DNA of 64,000 nucleotides, from positions 172,000-235,999 of the forward strand of contig DAISVY010000005.1 of the NCBI GenBank assembly GCA_036826635.1. The letters run 5' to 3'. Positions 1 through 8,889 of this stretch are shown here, one piece after another. The stretch is from DAISVY01 sp036826635. GTDB taxonomy: Bacteria; Zixibacteria; MSB-5A5; GN15; FEB-12. A program made the translations under genes and the position numbers. How positions within the stretch are numbered: the stretch's first letter is position 1; every line of letters starts with the position of its first letter. The notes below the pieces were generated by a model. The model was not told the DNA's origin. It did no database searches and saw only the letters and a program-made list of their open reading frames with translations.

Positions 1-269
1 TAGGGGAGAATGGATGTTATCCCGTTATCAGTCCGGGGGATGATGTGCATTGACACCAACTCGCCGGCCTGTTCAGCGGCACGTGCTCCCGCCTCGACAG
101 CCGCCTGAACGGTGTGCCAGTCGCCTTCGATTTTTACCACCATGTAGCCGGCTTCGGTACGTTCGGCCGATGCGATTGTCACCTGCCCGGCTTTGGTGGC
201 GGCGTGAGTGGCCTGGATTGCTCCCGAGAGGCCCTTGGTTTCAATCAATCCCAGTGCTGGTCGTGACAT
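1..269 (-). CDS. BMC-domain microcompartment shell protein (partial, 3' end outside window)
   Basis: The reverse strand reads open from an ATG at 269 to the window edge, 89 codons. It starts MSRPALGLIETKGLSGAIQA and ends near ELVSMHIIPR. This is the classic single-BMC fold of PduA/EutM/CcmK-type hexamers that tile the shell of bacterial microcompartments: the ALGLIETKG opening, the GDWHTVQAAVEAGARAAE helix and the ELVSMHIIPR strand are all present. A GGGAG ribosome site lies just upstream of the ATG. Only the C-terminal end is missing. Other shell and enzyme genes of the locus are expected to the left. The family assignment is firm; the cargo cannot be told from this fragment. Confidence 0.9.
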   Translation of the reverse strand, partial: MSRPALGLIETKGLSGAIQATHAATKAGQVTIASAERTEAGYMVVKIEGDWHTVQAAVEAGARAAEQAGELVSMHIIPRTDNGITSILP

Positions 270-339
270 GCTCCCAAAGAATACACACTGATTGCGACAG
301 AAAACAACTTTTTTATTTATATCGGTGGCATGTGGGTAA

Positions 340-376
340 AAACATGCCGCCCGCAATCCCCTCGTATGCGGGCGGC
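340..376 (-). terminator. Hairpin with T-run, minus strand
   Basis: GCCGCCCGCA (346-355) pairs perfectly with TGCGGGCGGC (367-376) around an 11-base loop. Read on the minus strand it is followed by ATGTTTTTACC, a T-run typical of an intrinsic terminator. It lies between the sigma54 regulator's own terminator and the BMC gene start. It may end a small unrecognised transcript from 380-590 or act as an attenuator in the BMC leader. The stretch 380-590 contains no convincing ORF on either strand. Confidence 0.6.
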
Positions 377-589
377 TTCACACCAAAAGAAAAGAGGACC
401 TACCAGGCGCCACGCCAGCGCCCAGGAGTAAGAATGACGACAATACTTATAGCAAGCAATGTGCCGTGGTCATATGACCGCCCGGCATCACACTATAACT
501 TGCTGTGTTACAATACATTAAATTCCGAGTGGGGTAGTGGCTGGGCGATGGAGTCTTGTCGCATTCGTATAATCGTACGAGTCGGGAGG

Positions 590-629
590 TGAATAAAAAC
601 GGTAAGCGCCTGAACAACAGACGCTTACC
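590..629 (-). terminator. Intrinsic terminator of the TPR-sigma54 regulator gene
   Basis: GGTAAGCG (601-608) pairs with CGCTTACC (622-629). On the minus strand the hairpin is followed by GTTTTTATTC. It lies about 105 bases past the regulator's stop codon. Confidence 0.75.
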
Positions 630-734
630 GCAACCAAGGAGAATATAGCGGAATTCGTGTCAACTCCCGAACCGGGGTAGGTGGTTACCTTTGGTTAAAG
701 AAGCGACCTTATTCCAAAGTAGTCGAAGGTCTAA

Positions 735-2999
735 TTAGTTCGGAAGACCTCCTTCAGCAGAAACCGCCGCAGATTCAAGTCCGTACCGTTTTAACTTGGT
801 TCGTACGGTGGCTTCGTGTATGCCCAGCAATCGGGCAGCCTTGCTCTTGTTACCACCGGCCGCCAGAAGGGCATCGGTGATAAGCTGACGTTCGAACTGC
901 TCCATGCGGTCGAACAAGGTGCCGGGGGAAGACTGGTCTTCTTCGCCGCCAAACATTGAGCGGCTGATTTCCACCAAATCACCCTCGGCTACCAACTGGG
1001 CCATTACCTCCAGTCGCTTGACTTTATTGTCGAGCTCCCGAATGTTGCCCGGCCAGGAGTAATCGAGGAACTGGCGGACCAGGTCGGTCGGGATTTTCTG
1101 ATCCTGACCGAGCAGTTTGCGCCGGCGCATGAAATACTCCAGCAGGAGCGGGATATCTTCCTTACGCTCGCGCAACGGAGGCAGATGGAAGGTAATACCA
1201 CTCAACCGATAGTAAAGGTCACGCCGAAACGTTCCCTGCTCTACCATTTCTTCCAGATTCCGATTGGTGGCCGCAACGAGAATGATGTCGATTTCCTGTT
1301 CTTCGGTGCCACCCAGCGGCAGGACCTTGCGGTTTTCCAACACGCCGAGCAACTTGGCCTGAAGTGTCGGCGGCATGTCGCCAATCTCGTCGAGGAGCAG
1401 GACCCCTCCATTGGCCGCTACGAACAGACCCTTCTTGTTGCTGTCGGCTCCGGTAAACGCTCCTTTGCGGTATCCGAACAACTCCGATTCGAGCAGGGTG
1501 TGCGGGACCGAGGCGCAGTTGATGGCCACATATGGCCCGTCGGGACGGACCAGCGAGTGGAAATATCGGGCCAGACGGTCTTTGCCGCTGCCGGTTTCGC
1601 CGGTAATCAGGACGGGCAGGTCGGTCCGGGACAGCATTGGCAACTGCTTTTTGAAACGAAGAATTTCAGGACAAACGGTGTAGTAATCGACATCCTCGGC
1701 AGTGGGCTCGGTCCTGTTGGCGGGCGCCGATGCGAAACCGTGAAGTTCACTGATCATTCGATTCAGCGGCTCCAGTTTCCGACTCAAACGAGCCCGGGAA
1801 TAGAATTCCTCGGCCCTGAACAGATAGGTGATGCGCTGGCGTTCGGTGAAGACGGGCGAAGAGCCGGCAGCTACCAAAGCTTCGGCTTTTTCCCATCGGA
1901 CCCCGGCCTCGTCGAGCAGGTCGATGGCTTTCATGAACCCTTTTTGCGCTTCCGCTTCCTGCTGATGATGTGATGCAACCTGGGCGATTATCTTCATCGT
2001 AGCGCCCAGTTCCACCTTGTCGCCGACTGTTTCCATGATCGTTCGGGCACGTGCGGCAAATCGCCAGGCGGTCCGGAAACGTCCGGTGCGGACTTCCAGC
2101 TCGGCCAGGTGACGGAGTACACGACCGGTCATGGTTGAATCCGTCGACGCCTTTTCGGACCGAATCAGCGCCTGTCCGAGAGTGTCGCGGGCTTCGTCGA
2201 ACCGGCCGGTGCGATAAAGCAACTCGCCCAGATAAGTCCGGTATATGATTTCCTCACGTGGCGCATTAAGAGTTACGATAAGTCCGTACGCGCTGTTGAG
2301 TTCTTCTCCGGCGCTATTATAGTCGGCCTTTTGAATGTAAAGATAACCGAGTGAAAGCCGAGCCCGGGCGGTTTCCAGGTCGTCTTTCAGATCGGTTGAC
2401 AGTTCGACGTTGATTTTCAGATTTTTTTCGGCCTGTGCCAGATCACCCATGAAGGTGAACAGGCGACCGATGTTGCCCATCATAAAAGCCAGTTTCTTTT
2501 TGTCCCCGAGTCGGCGGGCGATATCGACGGCATCCATCAGAATCGACAGTGCGTTGCGATAATCCGCCCGACGGAAGAACAGGGCGGCCAACTGGTTGAG
2601 GGCTCTGCTTTGACCTTCGGGATTGTCGTTGCGCCTGAAGATCGATTCGGCGTCGCGATAGGCCTTTTCGGCTTCTGTTACTTCTCCACTGTCACGAAGG
2701 ATCTGCCCCAGCGTCACGAAGATATCGGCCAGCAGAAGACTGTCACCCTGACTACCCACCGTAGCCTGGGCCCTTCTGGCCGTTTTAAGGGCATCGTTGT
2801 ATCGAGTGAGAGAAGCATAAGCTTTGGCTGCCTGGTGCAGGAGCTTTCCCGCCCAGGAGCCATCGGCTTCCGCCAACAGGCCACGATGCGCTTCGTAGTA
2901 ATCGATAGCGCCGGCAAAATCCCGTCTCGCCATCAGTGCTTCCATATAGGTTGCAACTGATTCGCGGAAGGTGTTGCCGTTGTCTGTTTGCTTCCTCAT
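735..2999 (-). CDS. TPR-containing sigma54-dependent transcriptional activator
   Basis: The protein has 754 residues. About 420 N-terminal residues form tandem TPR-like helical repeats (for example TEAEKAYRDAESIFRR) in place of a receiver or GAF domain. A sigma54 AAA+ domain follows, with Walker A GETGSGKD, the sigma54-contacting GAFTGAD loop and Walker B LLLDEIGDM. A Fis-type helix-turn-helix (KSKAARLLGIHEATV) ends the protein. Such bacterial enhancer-binding proteins remodel sigma54-RNA polymerase at -24/-12 promoters; here the TPR region presumably senses a protein partner. The start ATG shares one base with the upstream gene's TAA (TAATG), so the two are translationally coupled. No sigma54 promoter was recognised in the window, so the targets are unknown. 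Confidence 0.93.
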   Translation of the reverse strand: MRKQTDNGNTFRESVATYMEALMARRDFAGAIDYYEAHRGLLAEADGSWAGKLLHQAAKAYASLTRYNDALKTARRAQATVGSQGDSLLLADIFVTLGQILRDSGEVTEAEKAYRDAESIFRRNDNPEGQSRALNQLAALFFRRADYRNALSILMDAVDIARRLGDKKKLAFMMGNIGRLFTFMGDLAQAEKNLKINVELSTDLKDDLETARARLSLGYLYIQKADYNSAGEELNSAYGLIVTLNAPREEIIYRTYLGELLYRTGRFDEARDTLGQALIRSEKASTDSTMTGRVLRHLAELEVRTGRFRTAWRFAARARTIMETVGDKVELGATMKIIAQVASHHQQEAEAQKGFMKAIDLLDEAGVRWEKAEALVAAGSSPVFTERQRITYLFRAEEFYSRARLSRKLEPLNRMISELHGFASAPANRTEPTAEDVDYYTVCPEILRFKKQLPMLSRTDLPVLITGETGSGKDRLARYFHSLVRPDGPYVAINCASVPHTLLESELFGYRKGAFTGADSNKKGLFVAANGGVLLLDEIGDMPPTLQAKLLGVLENRKVLPLGGTEEQEIDIILVAATNRNLEEMVEQGTFRRDLYYRLSGITFHLPPLRERKEDIPLLLEYFMRRRKLLGQDQKIPTDLVRQFLDYSWPGNIRELDNKVKRLEVMAQLVAEGDLVEISRSMFGGEEDQSSPGTLFDRMEQFERQLITDALLAAGGNKSKAARLLGIHEATVRTKLKRYGLESAAVSAEGGLPN

Positions 3000-3400
3000 T
3001 ATTTCTGTACCCTTCGATTGCTGATGGTGAAATTGTCGCTACTTACGCCTTTGTTAGCTGCAGGTTTCCTGACGTCAATATGTTTGTCTTGACGATGATG
3101 CAGTTTGTTGCTGCCATCGGAATCCTTCAGAAACTTGGAGATAAGATGCGTCACCATAGAATCGAAGCTCCAGAAACCACATTCGAAAGCGCTTCGGTCA
3201 ACTTGGCTGATAACAGCGGCGTAATCGAGGGAGCCTTCATCACCACCCCAGGGGTGATCGTCTCCCTGCACATTCAATTCTTCGGTGTCGGCGTCATCGG
3301 CACGATCGTCTTCGTAGATCGGCTTGTCGTACGCAAAGGCACCGCCGCTGGTGAATACGAATAACGCCACCAGTGTCAGTGCAACTATCACTTTTTTCAT
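2999..3400 (-). CDS. Small exported protein of unknown function
   Basis: The protein has 133 residues: a typical Sec signal peptide (MKKVIVALTLVALFVFTSGG, cleavage near AFA-YD), then a short acidic, hydrophilic mature part. It has no recognised domain. The ATG at 3400 follows AAGGAG at proper spacing. It is co-transcribed with, and overlaps by one base, the TPR-sigma54 regulator, so it could be a periplasmic input or an anti-regulator for it. That role is inferred only from position. A strong sigma70 promoter lies about 110 bases upstream. Confidence 0.7.
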   Translation of the reverse strand: MKKVIVALTLVALFVFTSGGAFAYDKPIYEDDRADDADTEELNVQGDDHPWGGDEGSLDYAAVISQVDRSAFECGFWSFDSMVTHLISKFLKDSDGSNKLHHRQDKHIDVRKPAANKGVSSDNFTISNRRVQK

Positions 3401-3509
3401 GACATACTCCTTGGTTATTGTGTGTCACGCATGAACGTTACTTGTTTCTTGTTGTATGGCGGATATTTCAGATTTCGAAGAGGAGGGGAGAAGGCGCCCC
3501 TTCAATTTC

Positions 3510-3538
3510 AAAATACCGATCCCGCCGAAAAAAGTCAA
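3510..3538 (-). promoter_or_regulatory. Sigma70 promoter for the exported protein/sigma54 regulator pair
   Basis: On the minus strand, TTGACT (3538-3533), a 17-base spacer and TATTTT (3515-3510). The leader before the ATG at 3400 is about 100 bases and contains a small GAAGG/CCTTC hairpin. Confidence 0.6.
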
Positions 3539-3574
3539 GCTGTTTATCTATTATTATCAATGTCTTAGCTTCAA

Positions 3575-4990
3575 CTAACTGGTTTTGCGTACCAGTCGGG
3601 TATCATCTTCGCGCGCCAGCAGAGCGGTCAGGAAAATCGCCACGTAGCCGAGTTGTCCCCACATCCAGCCGGCCTCGATAAGCGTAGTCAGGGCAAACAG
3701 GAAAGCCCAGGACAGAAGCGCCAGGCCGATGCCGGGTGAACTTAACTTATTATTCCGCCAGTTGCGCTGGGCTACCCGGTATTGATTTATAAACAGGGCG
3801 GCCAGCGCCGACGCGCCGACAACACCGGTTTCGGCCAGATAATGGAAAAACAGGTTGTGAGCCGAGAAATGGCGTGTGAAATAAAACACGGATGACAGGT
3901 GAAGTGTCGGGTAAATTTCGCTCAGATGTTTGTACCCGCCCGGGCCTACTCCCATGACAGGGTTATCCCAAAAAGCAGCCAGAGCTCTTTTCCACAGGGC
4001 CAGCCGGTAGATTACGGAACCGCTCGGCTGAAAACTCATGAGTCGTTCGAAACGCTCTGTCACCGTGGCGAGAAGCGCGGACATGAAAACAATCGCGACA
4101 ATCGAAACCAGCAGCGAGCCGCCGATGATCCATCGAATCCGCCTTGTTACGATTCGTTTTGTGTCTGTGGCTGTGTTGCCGTTTACCGCGCGGCCGTAAG
4201 AGAGAAATAATACGAACAGGCAGGCAACCAGAGAGAACAGGATCGGTCCGCGTGACTGCGTGGCCACCAAAGCTCCCAGAACAATCAGACAACCGATCAG
4301 GTAAAACCAGGTCCGCCGTTGCGACCAGAGATATAATGACACCCCTATCGGAAGGGAGACCATGGCCAGATCGTCGAATATCACGCGGGTAAAACCGAAC
4401 GATCTGTAGACTCCTCCGGAAGCCAGAAACGGACCCATAGAATAAGCGGAATGAAGCACCGCCAGAGCAAAAAAGATTTTTAGTATCCGTCCGACCGAAA
4501 CGCGACTGCTCAGGCGATAAACGGCAAGAAATGTGGCGAAGAACAAAGCCACGCGCAGGGTCGGTCTTATGGCCAGTTCCGGACGGTAGGCGAAGATGCC
4601 GGTCACGGCCAGGGCGGCGATCAAAGCGACATAGTTCCAGGTCAGGGGAGGCAGACGAGCGGGCAGGCGTTCGCTGCAAAGCACGTCAAGCAGGGCTGCG
4701 GTAAGCACCAGAGCGGCACTTACATCGACCAGCATTACCGGACCACTGGGCAGAACGGTGTACTCGATAAAAAGCACGAACACGAACTGATACAGGGCCA
4801 GCCGGGGGTGGGTTACTATCAGCAGGGCCAGAGGTAACCCGAGAGCCATCAGGGTATAGCGTATATTCAGATTCAGGAAAGCATAAAGCAAAGCGGCGAC
4901 GACCAGAATGCCCAGCAACACAAGATAAGAAACGAGGATTCTGGTGTTAACCTGATGGTCGGGTAAAACTTCTGTTATCGGAGAGCTCAC
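3575..4990 (-). CDS. O-antigen ligase/polymerase family membrane protein (Wzy/WaaL-like)
   Basis: The protein has 471 residues with about ten or more hydrophobic segments, and a long periplasmic loop near residues 320-390 containing NPVMGVGPGGY and a downstream HFSAHNLFFHYLAETG. This arrangement is typical of the O-antigen ligase family (Wzy_C), which joins or polymerises undecaprenyl-linked glycans at the periplasmic face. The first in-frame start is GTG at 4990; an ATG one base upstream is out of frame and runs straight into TGA. A second member of the family lies at 29,626. Whether this one is a ligase, a polymerase or a protein glycosylase cannot be decided from sequence. Confidence 0.85.
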   Translation of the reverse strand: MSSPITEVLPDHQVNTRILVSYLVLLGILVVAALLYAFLNLNIRYTLMALGLPLALLIVTHPRLALYQFVFVLFIEYTVLPSGPVMLVDVSAALVLTAALLDVLCSERLPARLPPLTWNYVALIAALAVTGIFAYRPELAIRPTLRVALFFATFLAVYRLSSRVSVGRILKIFFALAVLHSAYSMGPFLASGGVYRSFGFTRVIFDDLAMVSLPIGVSLYLWSQRRTWFYLIGCLIVLGALVATQSRGPILFSLVACLFVLFLSYGRAVNGNTATDTKRIVTRRIRWIIGGSLLVSIVAIVFMSALLATVTERFERLMSFQPSGSVIYRLALWKRALAAFWDNPVMGVGPGGYKHLSEIYPTLHLSSVFYFTRHFSAHNLFFHYLAETGVVGASALAALFINQYRVAQRNWRNNKLSSPGIGLALLSWAFLFALTTLIEAGWMWGQLGYVAIFLTALLAREDDTRLVRKTS

Positions 4991-5020
4991 ATGAGAAAAT
5001 ACATCACCGCCGTTTTTTCG

Positions 5021-5203
5021 TCAACTGGTTAAGCGGTTGGCTATGCGGCGGCGCGAGTATTCGCCGAAAGTGCCGCGGTAATACTCTTTGTTCGATTTGT
5101 CGCGGTAGTGTTTGTTGAAAACCGAGCTTGTATTGCCGTTTTCGTTACAGGTGAGTGCCTTTAAGGACGATGTCCCCCGGTTCAACGCCCAGATTCCGTG
5201 CAA
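5021..5203 (-). CDS. Possible small protein between DUF89 gene and O-antigen ligase (doubtful)
   Basis: A 60-codon reading frame runs from inside the 3' end of the DUF89 gene to 30 bases before the O-antigen-ligase gene. The part lying outside the DUF89 gene (VFNKHYRDKSNKEYYRGTF and after) has protein-like composition, with a basic, aromatic C-terminus. No convincing ribosome site precedes the ATG, so the true start may be an internal codon, or the segment may be a decayed C-terminal piece of another gene. I do not recognise it. Confidence 0.25.
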   Translation of the reverse strand: MHGIWALNRGTSSLKALTCNENGNTSSVFNKHYRDKSNKEYYRGTFGEYSRRRIANRLTS

Positions 5204-5990
5204 TCATGGGGCATTTGGCTTTGAGCAGGAAGAAAACCCGGGCGGGTTCGTCGGAAAGTCCTTCGTAATTGCCCTGCCCCTTGGCGATGATGAACGGGGC
5301 ACGTGCAAAGCTGTCGACAAAATCCCGACTGCACGTGTTGAGAATCGTTCCCGGGGCGCTGGTCCCGGAAGATTTGATTTCGGCTATCGTGTCGATTCCG
5401 GCGGCAATCGCATCTTCAATCGTGGCATCGTTGATGACCGGAACCTCGCGGACCACGTATACCGTCGGTTTATTCATCTGTTCGATAAGGATGCGGTCGA
5501 ATACGGTCTCACCGGCGTTATCGCCGATATACATGATCTCCCGAGTCGTGGCAAGGGCGGCTTTGAATTCACGATAGTGACAAATACCGAAATCTTTTTG
5601 GAGAGAAACGCGAATTTCCTCGTCGATATCAAACTGCGCGCAGGCTCCGAAATCAATGACATTGCCGGCGATAGCCAGCCGCACGGCCGTCATGAGAGGA
5701 TCGGCCGATTGCCGGACTTTTTCCTTAAGGGACGGATAAAGAGCCAGAGCATGAGCGGTACTGTCGGCTTTGATGTGGCGGTAAGGATCGGGATTTCCGG
5801 TGATTTCTGTTATCTTTCGGTAAAGCGTCTGTCCTACCAGGGGCGGGGTGGTGTCGAGTGAAATGTCTTTGAGCAACGATCCGAGTTGATCCAGAATTTC
5901 CTTTATCAGGTGTTCGTTGTCGGTGGCCATGCGTCCGGCTCTGAGGGCCTGCTGAAAAAAACACGGTATGCAATCAAGATATGTTCGCAC
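5145..5990 (-). CDS. DUF89/ARMT1-type metal-dependent phosphatase-like protein
   Basis: The protein has 281 residues from the GTG at 5990, beginning VRTYLDCIPCFFQQAL. The N-terminal CxxC-F motif, the central GDNAGETVFDR motif and the late IAKGQGNYEGL motif are hallmarks of the DUF89 family, whose characterised members are metal-dependent phosphatases acting on damaged or misformed phosphometabolites such as sugar phosphates. Asp/Asn in GDNAGE and Lys in AKGQGNYE are expected active-site residues. A 20-codon-longer start at 6050 was rejected because it lies upstream of a good promoter; the GTG has GGGAG six bases ahead of it. Confidence 0.85.
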   Translation of the reverse strand: MRTYLDCIPCFFQQALRAGRMATDNEHLIKEILDQLGSLLKDISLDTTPPLVGQTLYRKITEITGNPDPYRHIKADSTAHALALYPSLKEKVRQSADPLMTAVRLAIAGNVIDFGACAQFDIDEEIRVSLQKDFGICHYREFKAALATTREIMYIGDNAGETVFDRILIEQMNKPTVYVVREVPVINDATIEDAIAAGIDTIAEIKSSGTSAPGTILNTCSRDFVDSFARAPFIIAKGQGNYEGLSDEPARVFFLLKAKCPMIARNLGVEPGDIVLKGTHL

Positions 5991-6021
5991 CAATATCTCC
6001 CGTTGTCGTTGTCGACACGGG

Positions 6022-6050
6022 AGTATTCGGCAGGAACAGGCCAATGTCAA
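6022..6050 (-). promoter_or_regulatory. Sigma70 promoter for the DUF89 gene
   Basis: Minus-strand TTGACA (6050-6045), a 17-base spacer and AATACT (6027-6022). It predicts a leader of about 25 bases to the GTG at 5990 and so fixes the start choice. Confidence 0.65.
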
Positions 6051-6271
6051 GCCTTGTAGCGATATGAAACGGATGGGGCGGCCGATTTCGCATAATGTTA
6101 TTTTCGATAACCTGAATCATGGGGACTGTCGGTGGCGTGTGAAATGTGTTGACAATAATGAAGAATTGCCGATATTAATTATGTGGGTGTTGTCGCAAGG
6201 GCGGTAATAATCCGAACCCGTCACTCGTAGTGACATAACCGGCAAGACCCAGACAGTTAAATCAAGTTTTG

Positions 6272-6304
6272 TTTACCCCCTCGGTCCGACGGCCGAGGGG
6301 TAAA
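6272..6304. terminator. Hairpin just 3' of the dockerin-type gene
   Basis: TTTACCCC-C-TCGG (6272-6284) pairs with CCGAGGGGTAAA (6293-6304), with one bulged C. It starts ten bases past the minus-strand stop codon. No clear T-run follows on the minus strand, so it may only stabilise the 3' end. The rest of 6051-6260 shows no gene. Confidence 0.4.
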
Positions 6305-6313
6305 TTTATGTGC

Positions 6314-7567
6314 TTACGGACAGGCGGGGAGGGGGGTCAGGTTGATGAACAGATGGTCGATCAGCACCGTCAGATCGCCCATATCAACGTCCGTCGGCTG
6401 CGGGTTCGGTTGACCCGAAAGATCAACGTCGGCTTCTTCTATACAAACCAGCGGTTTCAGACTGATAAAAAGATGGTCGATCAGGACCGTAAGATCTCCC
6501 ATGTCGACAACTCCGGCCGTGGCGTCCATGTTGCCGACCGACTCGCCGACACAGCAGTCGTCGCAGGCGTCTCCGATTCCGTCATTGTCGGAATCTTCCT
6601 GACCCGGATTGTAAACGAACGGGCAATTGTCGTCCGGACAGGTATTGGCCGGGAAACCGGGATTGCCCCAGCCGTCGTCGTCGCTGTCGGTGCAGACGTC
6701 GCAACTGTCTCCTATGTCGTCGCCGTCGTAATCTTCCTGGTCGGGATTGTAGGTGAACCGGCAATTGTCGAGACCGTCCAAAACGCCGTCGGCGTCCGTG
6801 TCCTGAGGAGAGAGAATAGCGGCCATCATCCACCACCATGCTTTGCCTTTCAGATAGCAATTGAAGCAGTGGGAATGGGCACAACTGGCACAACCGGGGC
6901 AGGGATTGGAACTGCACCAGTCATAACACCAGTTGCAATAGTCGGATTCGTCCGGGTAATAAATACCGTCGGGATCCCAACTCTCGATGTCGGCGAAATC
7001 GAAGAGAATCTTGTCGTTGGCGGTGCAGAAGTCCCGTATCTGGTTATTGCGCTGGTAAAGATTGCCCTCCGGTCCGGTGCCGTCGAGGTGCCCGGTCATG
7101 TACACGAAAATAACGTCCGGGTAGTCGCTTTCCAGTTCGACCATTTTGTTCAGGTAGATATTGATCCCTTCCTCGGTGTTGTCCGAGCAACCGCCGCACC
7201 ACGAGAACATGGCCATATTGCATTCGGGGTAGCTGTCGAGATAGCTTCTCGTTTCGGGGACCCAGGAAGTATCGCCGTTGTGGCCGAGATCGTCGGACCA
7301 TTCCCGGAAGTAAGGGGGATCATAGAGAGAATTTTCGTCCTCAATTATCTGCAGGCCGGAGATGATCTGGCTGCCGTGCGAAGTGTGCACGTAATAGATA
7401 TGGAAATCCGTGTTGATCTGTTCAATAACGGAGCCCGGAATAGATTCGAACAGGGACACGACTCCATGGTCGGCAACGATTGCCTCGGGTAAAGCGGGAG
7501 CGGCGGAAAGCAGCAAAATGGCGGGCAATATAACAAACAAGTTGAGGATAGCCGTTCCTCTATACAT
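6314..7567 (-). CDS. Secreted protein with thrombospondin type-3 calcium repeats and dockerin-like C-terminus
   Basis: The protein has 417 residues from the ATG at 7567, which follows GGAGG; a longer frame to 7945 lacks a start signal. It has a signal peptide, then an N-terminal region of about 230 residues with TSHGSQI and a Cys-rich patch (CNWCYDWCSSNPCPGCASC) that may bind metal. Next come TSP3-type repeats (DTDADGVLDGLDNC, DSDNDGIGDACD). Last are two DMGDLTVLIDHLFI units resembling paired dockerin/EF-hand-like repeats at the C-termini of many FCB-group secreted proteins. I infer a Ca2+-stabilised extracellular protein. The N-terminal part may be hydrolase-like, but I cannot name a family. 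Confidence 0.8.
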   Translation of the reverse strand: MYRGTAILNLFVILPAILLLSAAPALPEAIVADHGVVSLFESIPGSVIEQINTDFHIYYVHTSHGSQIISGLQIIEDENSLYDPPYFREWSDDLGHNGDTSWVPETRSYLDSYPECNMAMFSWCGGCSDNTEEGINIYLNKMVELESDYPDVIFVYMTGHLDGTGPEGNLYQRNNQIRDFCTANDKILFDFADIESWDPDGIYYPDESDYCNWCYDWCSSNPCPGCASCAHSHCFNCYLKGKAWWWMMAAILSPQDTDADGVLDGLDNCRFTYNPDQEDYDGDDIGDSCDVCTDSDDDGWGNPGFPANTCPDDNCPFVYNPGQEDSDNDGIGDACDDCCVGESVGNMDATAGVVDMGDLTVLIDHLFISLKPLVCIEEADVDLSGQPNPQPTDVDMGDLTVLIDHLFINLTPLPACP

Positions 7568-7811
7568 CGTTCCTCCGGTACTGGCGAAATCGGCCTTTAC
7601 GGGCTTCAGGCTTGCCCGGGAAGAGCAACCTGCTTTTTTTAGCCATGTCATCGGCGTGTACAATTCTCGTCTAAGATAACCCGGAAACCCCGATTTTACA
7701 AGGCAAAAGTGGACCGAAGGCGGTCTGTCGACGGCCCTGATATTTGCCCGGGCCGGGTTGTATTGGTTAAGGAAATTGAATTGCCGGATGATAAACAGGT
7801 ACGGAAAGTAT

Positions 7812-7839
7812 TTGACAGCGTGTTCTAAGTTCATAATAA
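7812..7839 (+). promoter_or_regulatory. Candidate sigma70 promoter for the PapD-like chaperone
   Basis: TTGACA (7812-7817), a 16-base spacer and TAATAA (7834-7839). It gives a leader of about 115 bases. The rest of the divergent region 7568-7961 holds only a short palindrome at 7926. Confidence 0.5.
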
Positions 7840-7925
7840 ACAATAGTATGGAGCCCGGGATAAATGCCGGACGGAGAAATATGAGAAGGGATTGCCGTTT
7901 GGGGACCGACAGGGAAGAGCGGTTC

Positions 7926-7941
7926 CGGGCAATTTTGCCCG
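7926..7941. promoter_or_regulatory. Palindrome in the leader of the chaperone gene
   Basis: CGGGCAA and TTGCCCG are separated by two bases and end 20 bases before the first possible ATG. It could be a small operator or a hairpin controlling translation. Confidence 0.35.
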
Positions 7942-7961
7942 TCATAGCAGGATATTATAGG

Positions 7962-8843
7962 ATGGTGATGATGAACAAAACGCAACTATCGCTCGGTTCG
8001 ATTTTCCGCTGTCGCTGGCCGTGGATTATAGCACTCCTTCTGCCTCTGATATTGCCGGGAGCCGAATTGCCGGCCGGGGTGCTGGTCTCCCCGCCGGTGG
8101 TGTTTCTTTCGGAGCAGTCCCGCACCGGTCTTGTAACGGTACAAAACACCGCCGACGAACCGACCGAGGTTTCGATAAACATGAGTTTCGGTCTGCCCGT
8201 TTCCGACAGTCTGGGAAATATCCACGTTACTCTTCAGGACAGCAACGTGACCGATCCCCGGTCCTGTCTGGAGTGGGTAAAGGTAATTCCCCGGCGGCTG
8301 ATCGTTCCGCCCCACGGCACCCAGATTGTTCGTTTCGTAATCAATCCGCCCGGGGACATTGCTGATGGCGAGTACTGGGCCAGGGTGGTGGTCGAAAGTC
8401 AGGGGGTGGAGACGGAAAAGCCGAACGCCGACGATGAAGAAGCTGTTTCGGCCGATCTGAACACGGTCATGCAAACGTCGGCAATGCTCAAGTATCGGCA
8501 TGGTCAGGTATTCTCCGAGCTGGAGTTGACGAATTCCGGGGTCAGTAGGGGTGAAGGCGAAGTTGACGTGCGGCTGGACATGACGAGTAAAGGCAACGCT
8601 TCGTATGTCGGTATGCTCAATTGTCGTTTGCTGGACGCGGAAGATAGAGAGATCAGTGCCAACTCCGTGCCGTTGACCGTGTATCATCAGCTTCGCTGCG
8701 TTGTTCCCCTGAAAATCGCCGAAGGAGATTTCAAGACACCGTATCGGGTCGAGGCGGAGATAACCGGCAAGGGACGCGAGGATATCGCCGCCGAGGATAT
8801 GATCTACGGTAATGATTTGACTTTCAGGGCCGTGTTGGAATAG
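7962..8843 (+). CDS. PapD-like periplasmic chaperone family protein
   Basis: The protein has about 293 residues. Start codons cluster at 7962, 7965, 7968 and 7971 behind AGGA sequences; the longer frame to 7758 has no ribosome site and begins upstream of the predicted promoter. A signal peptide (WPWIIALLLPLILPGAELPA) is followed by an Ig-like domain beginning VSPPVVFLSEQSRTGLVTVQN, with a VIPRRLIVPPHGTQIVRF stretch. This is the layout of fimbrial-chaperone-like (PapD N-terminal) proteins. No usher or pilin gene is adjacent, so it may be an orphan periplasmic chaperone. A bidirectional terminator follows. Confidence 0.7.
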   Translation: MVMMNKTQLSLGSIFRCRWPWIIALLLPLILPGAELPAGVLVSPPVVFLSEQSRTGLVTVQNTADEPTEVSINMSFGLPVSDSLGNIHVTLQDSNVTDPRSCLEWVKVIPRRLIVPPHGTQIVRFVINPPGDIADGEYWARVVVESQGVETEKPNADDEEAVSADLNTVMQTSAMLKYRHGQVFSELELTNSGVSRGEGEVDVRLDMTSKGNASYVGMLNCRLLDAEDREISANSVPLTVYHQLRCVVPLKIAEGDFKTPYRVEAEITGKGREDIAAEDMIYGNDLTFRAVLE

Positions 8844-8889
8844 TTGCGGCCCGGCCATCGAGGAAACAAGTAATCTTTGCGAATAAAAG

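Noticed and set aside
50..592. Plus-strand frame of 180 codons at the left end
   Set aside because: It overlaps the BMC gene on the other strand and two terminator hairpins; it is Arg/Pro-rich and has no domain.
6269..7492. Plus-strand open frame (407 codons) opposite the TSP3/dockerin-type gene
   Set aside because: It is the complement of Asp/Gly-rich repeats, which produces a long Val/Ile-rich shadow frame. The minus-strand gene has the signal peptide and ribosome site.
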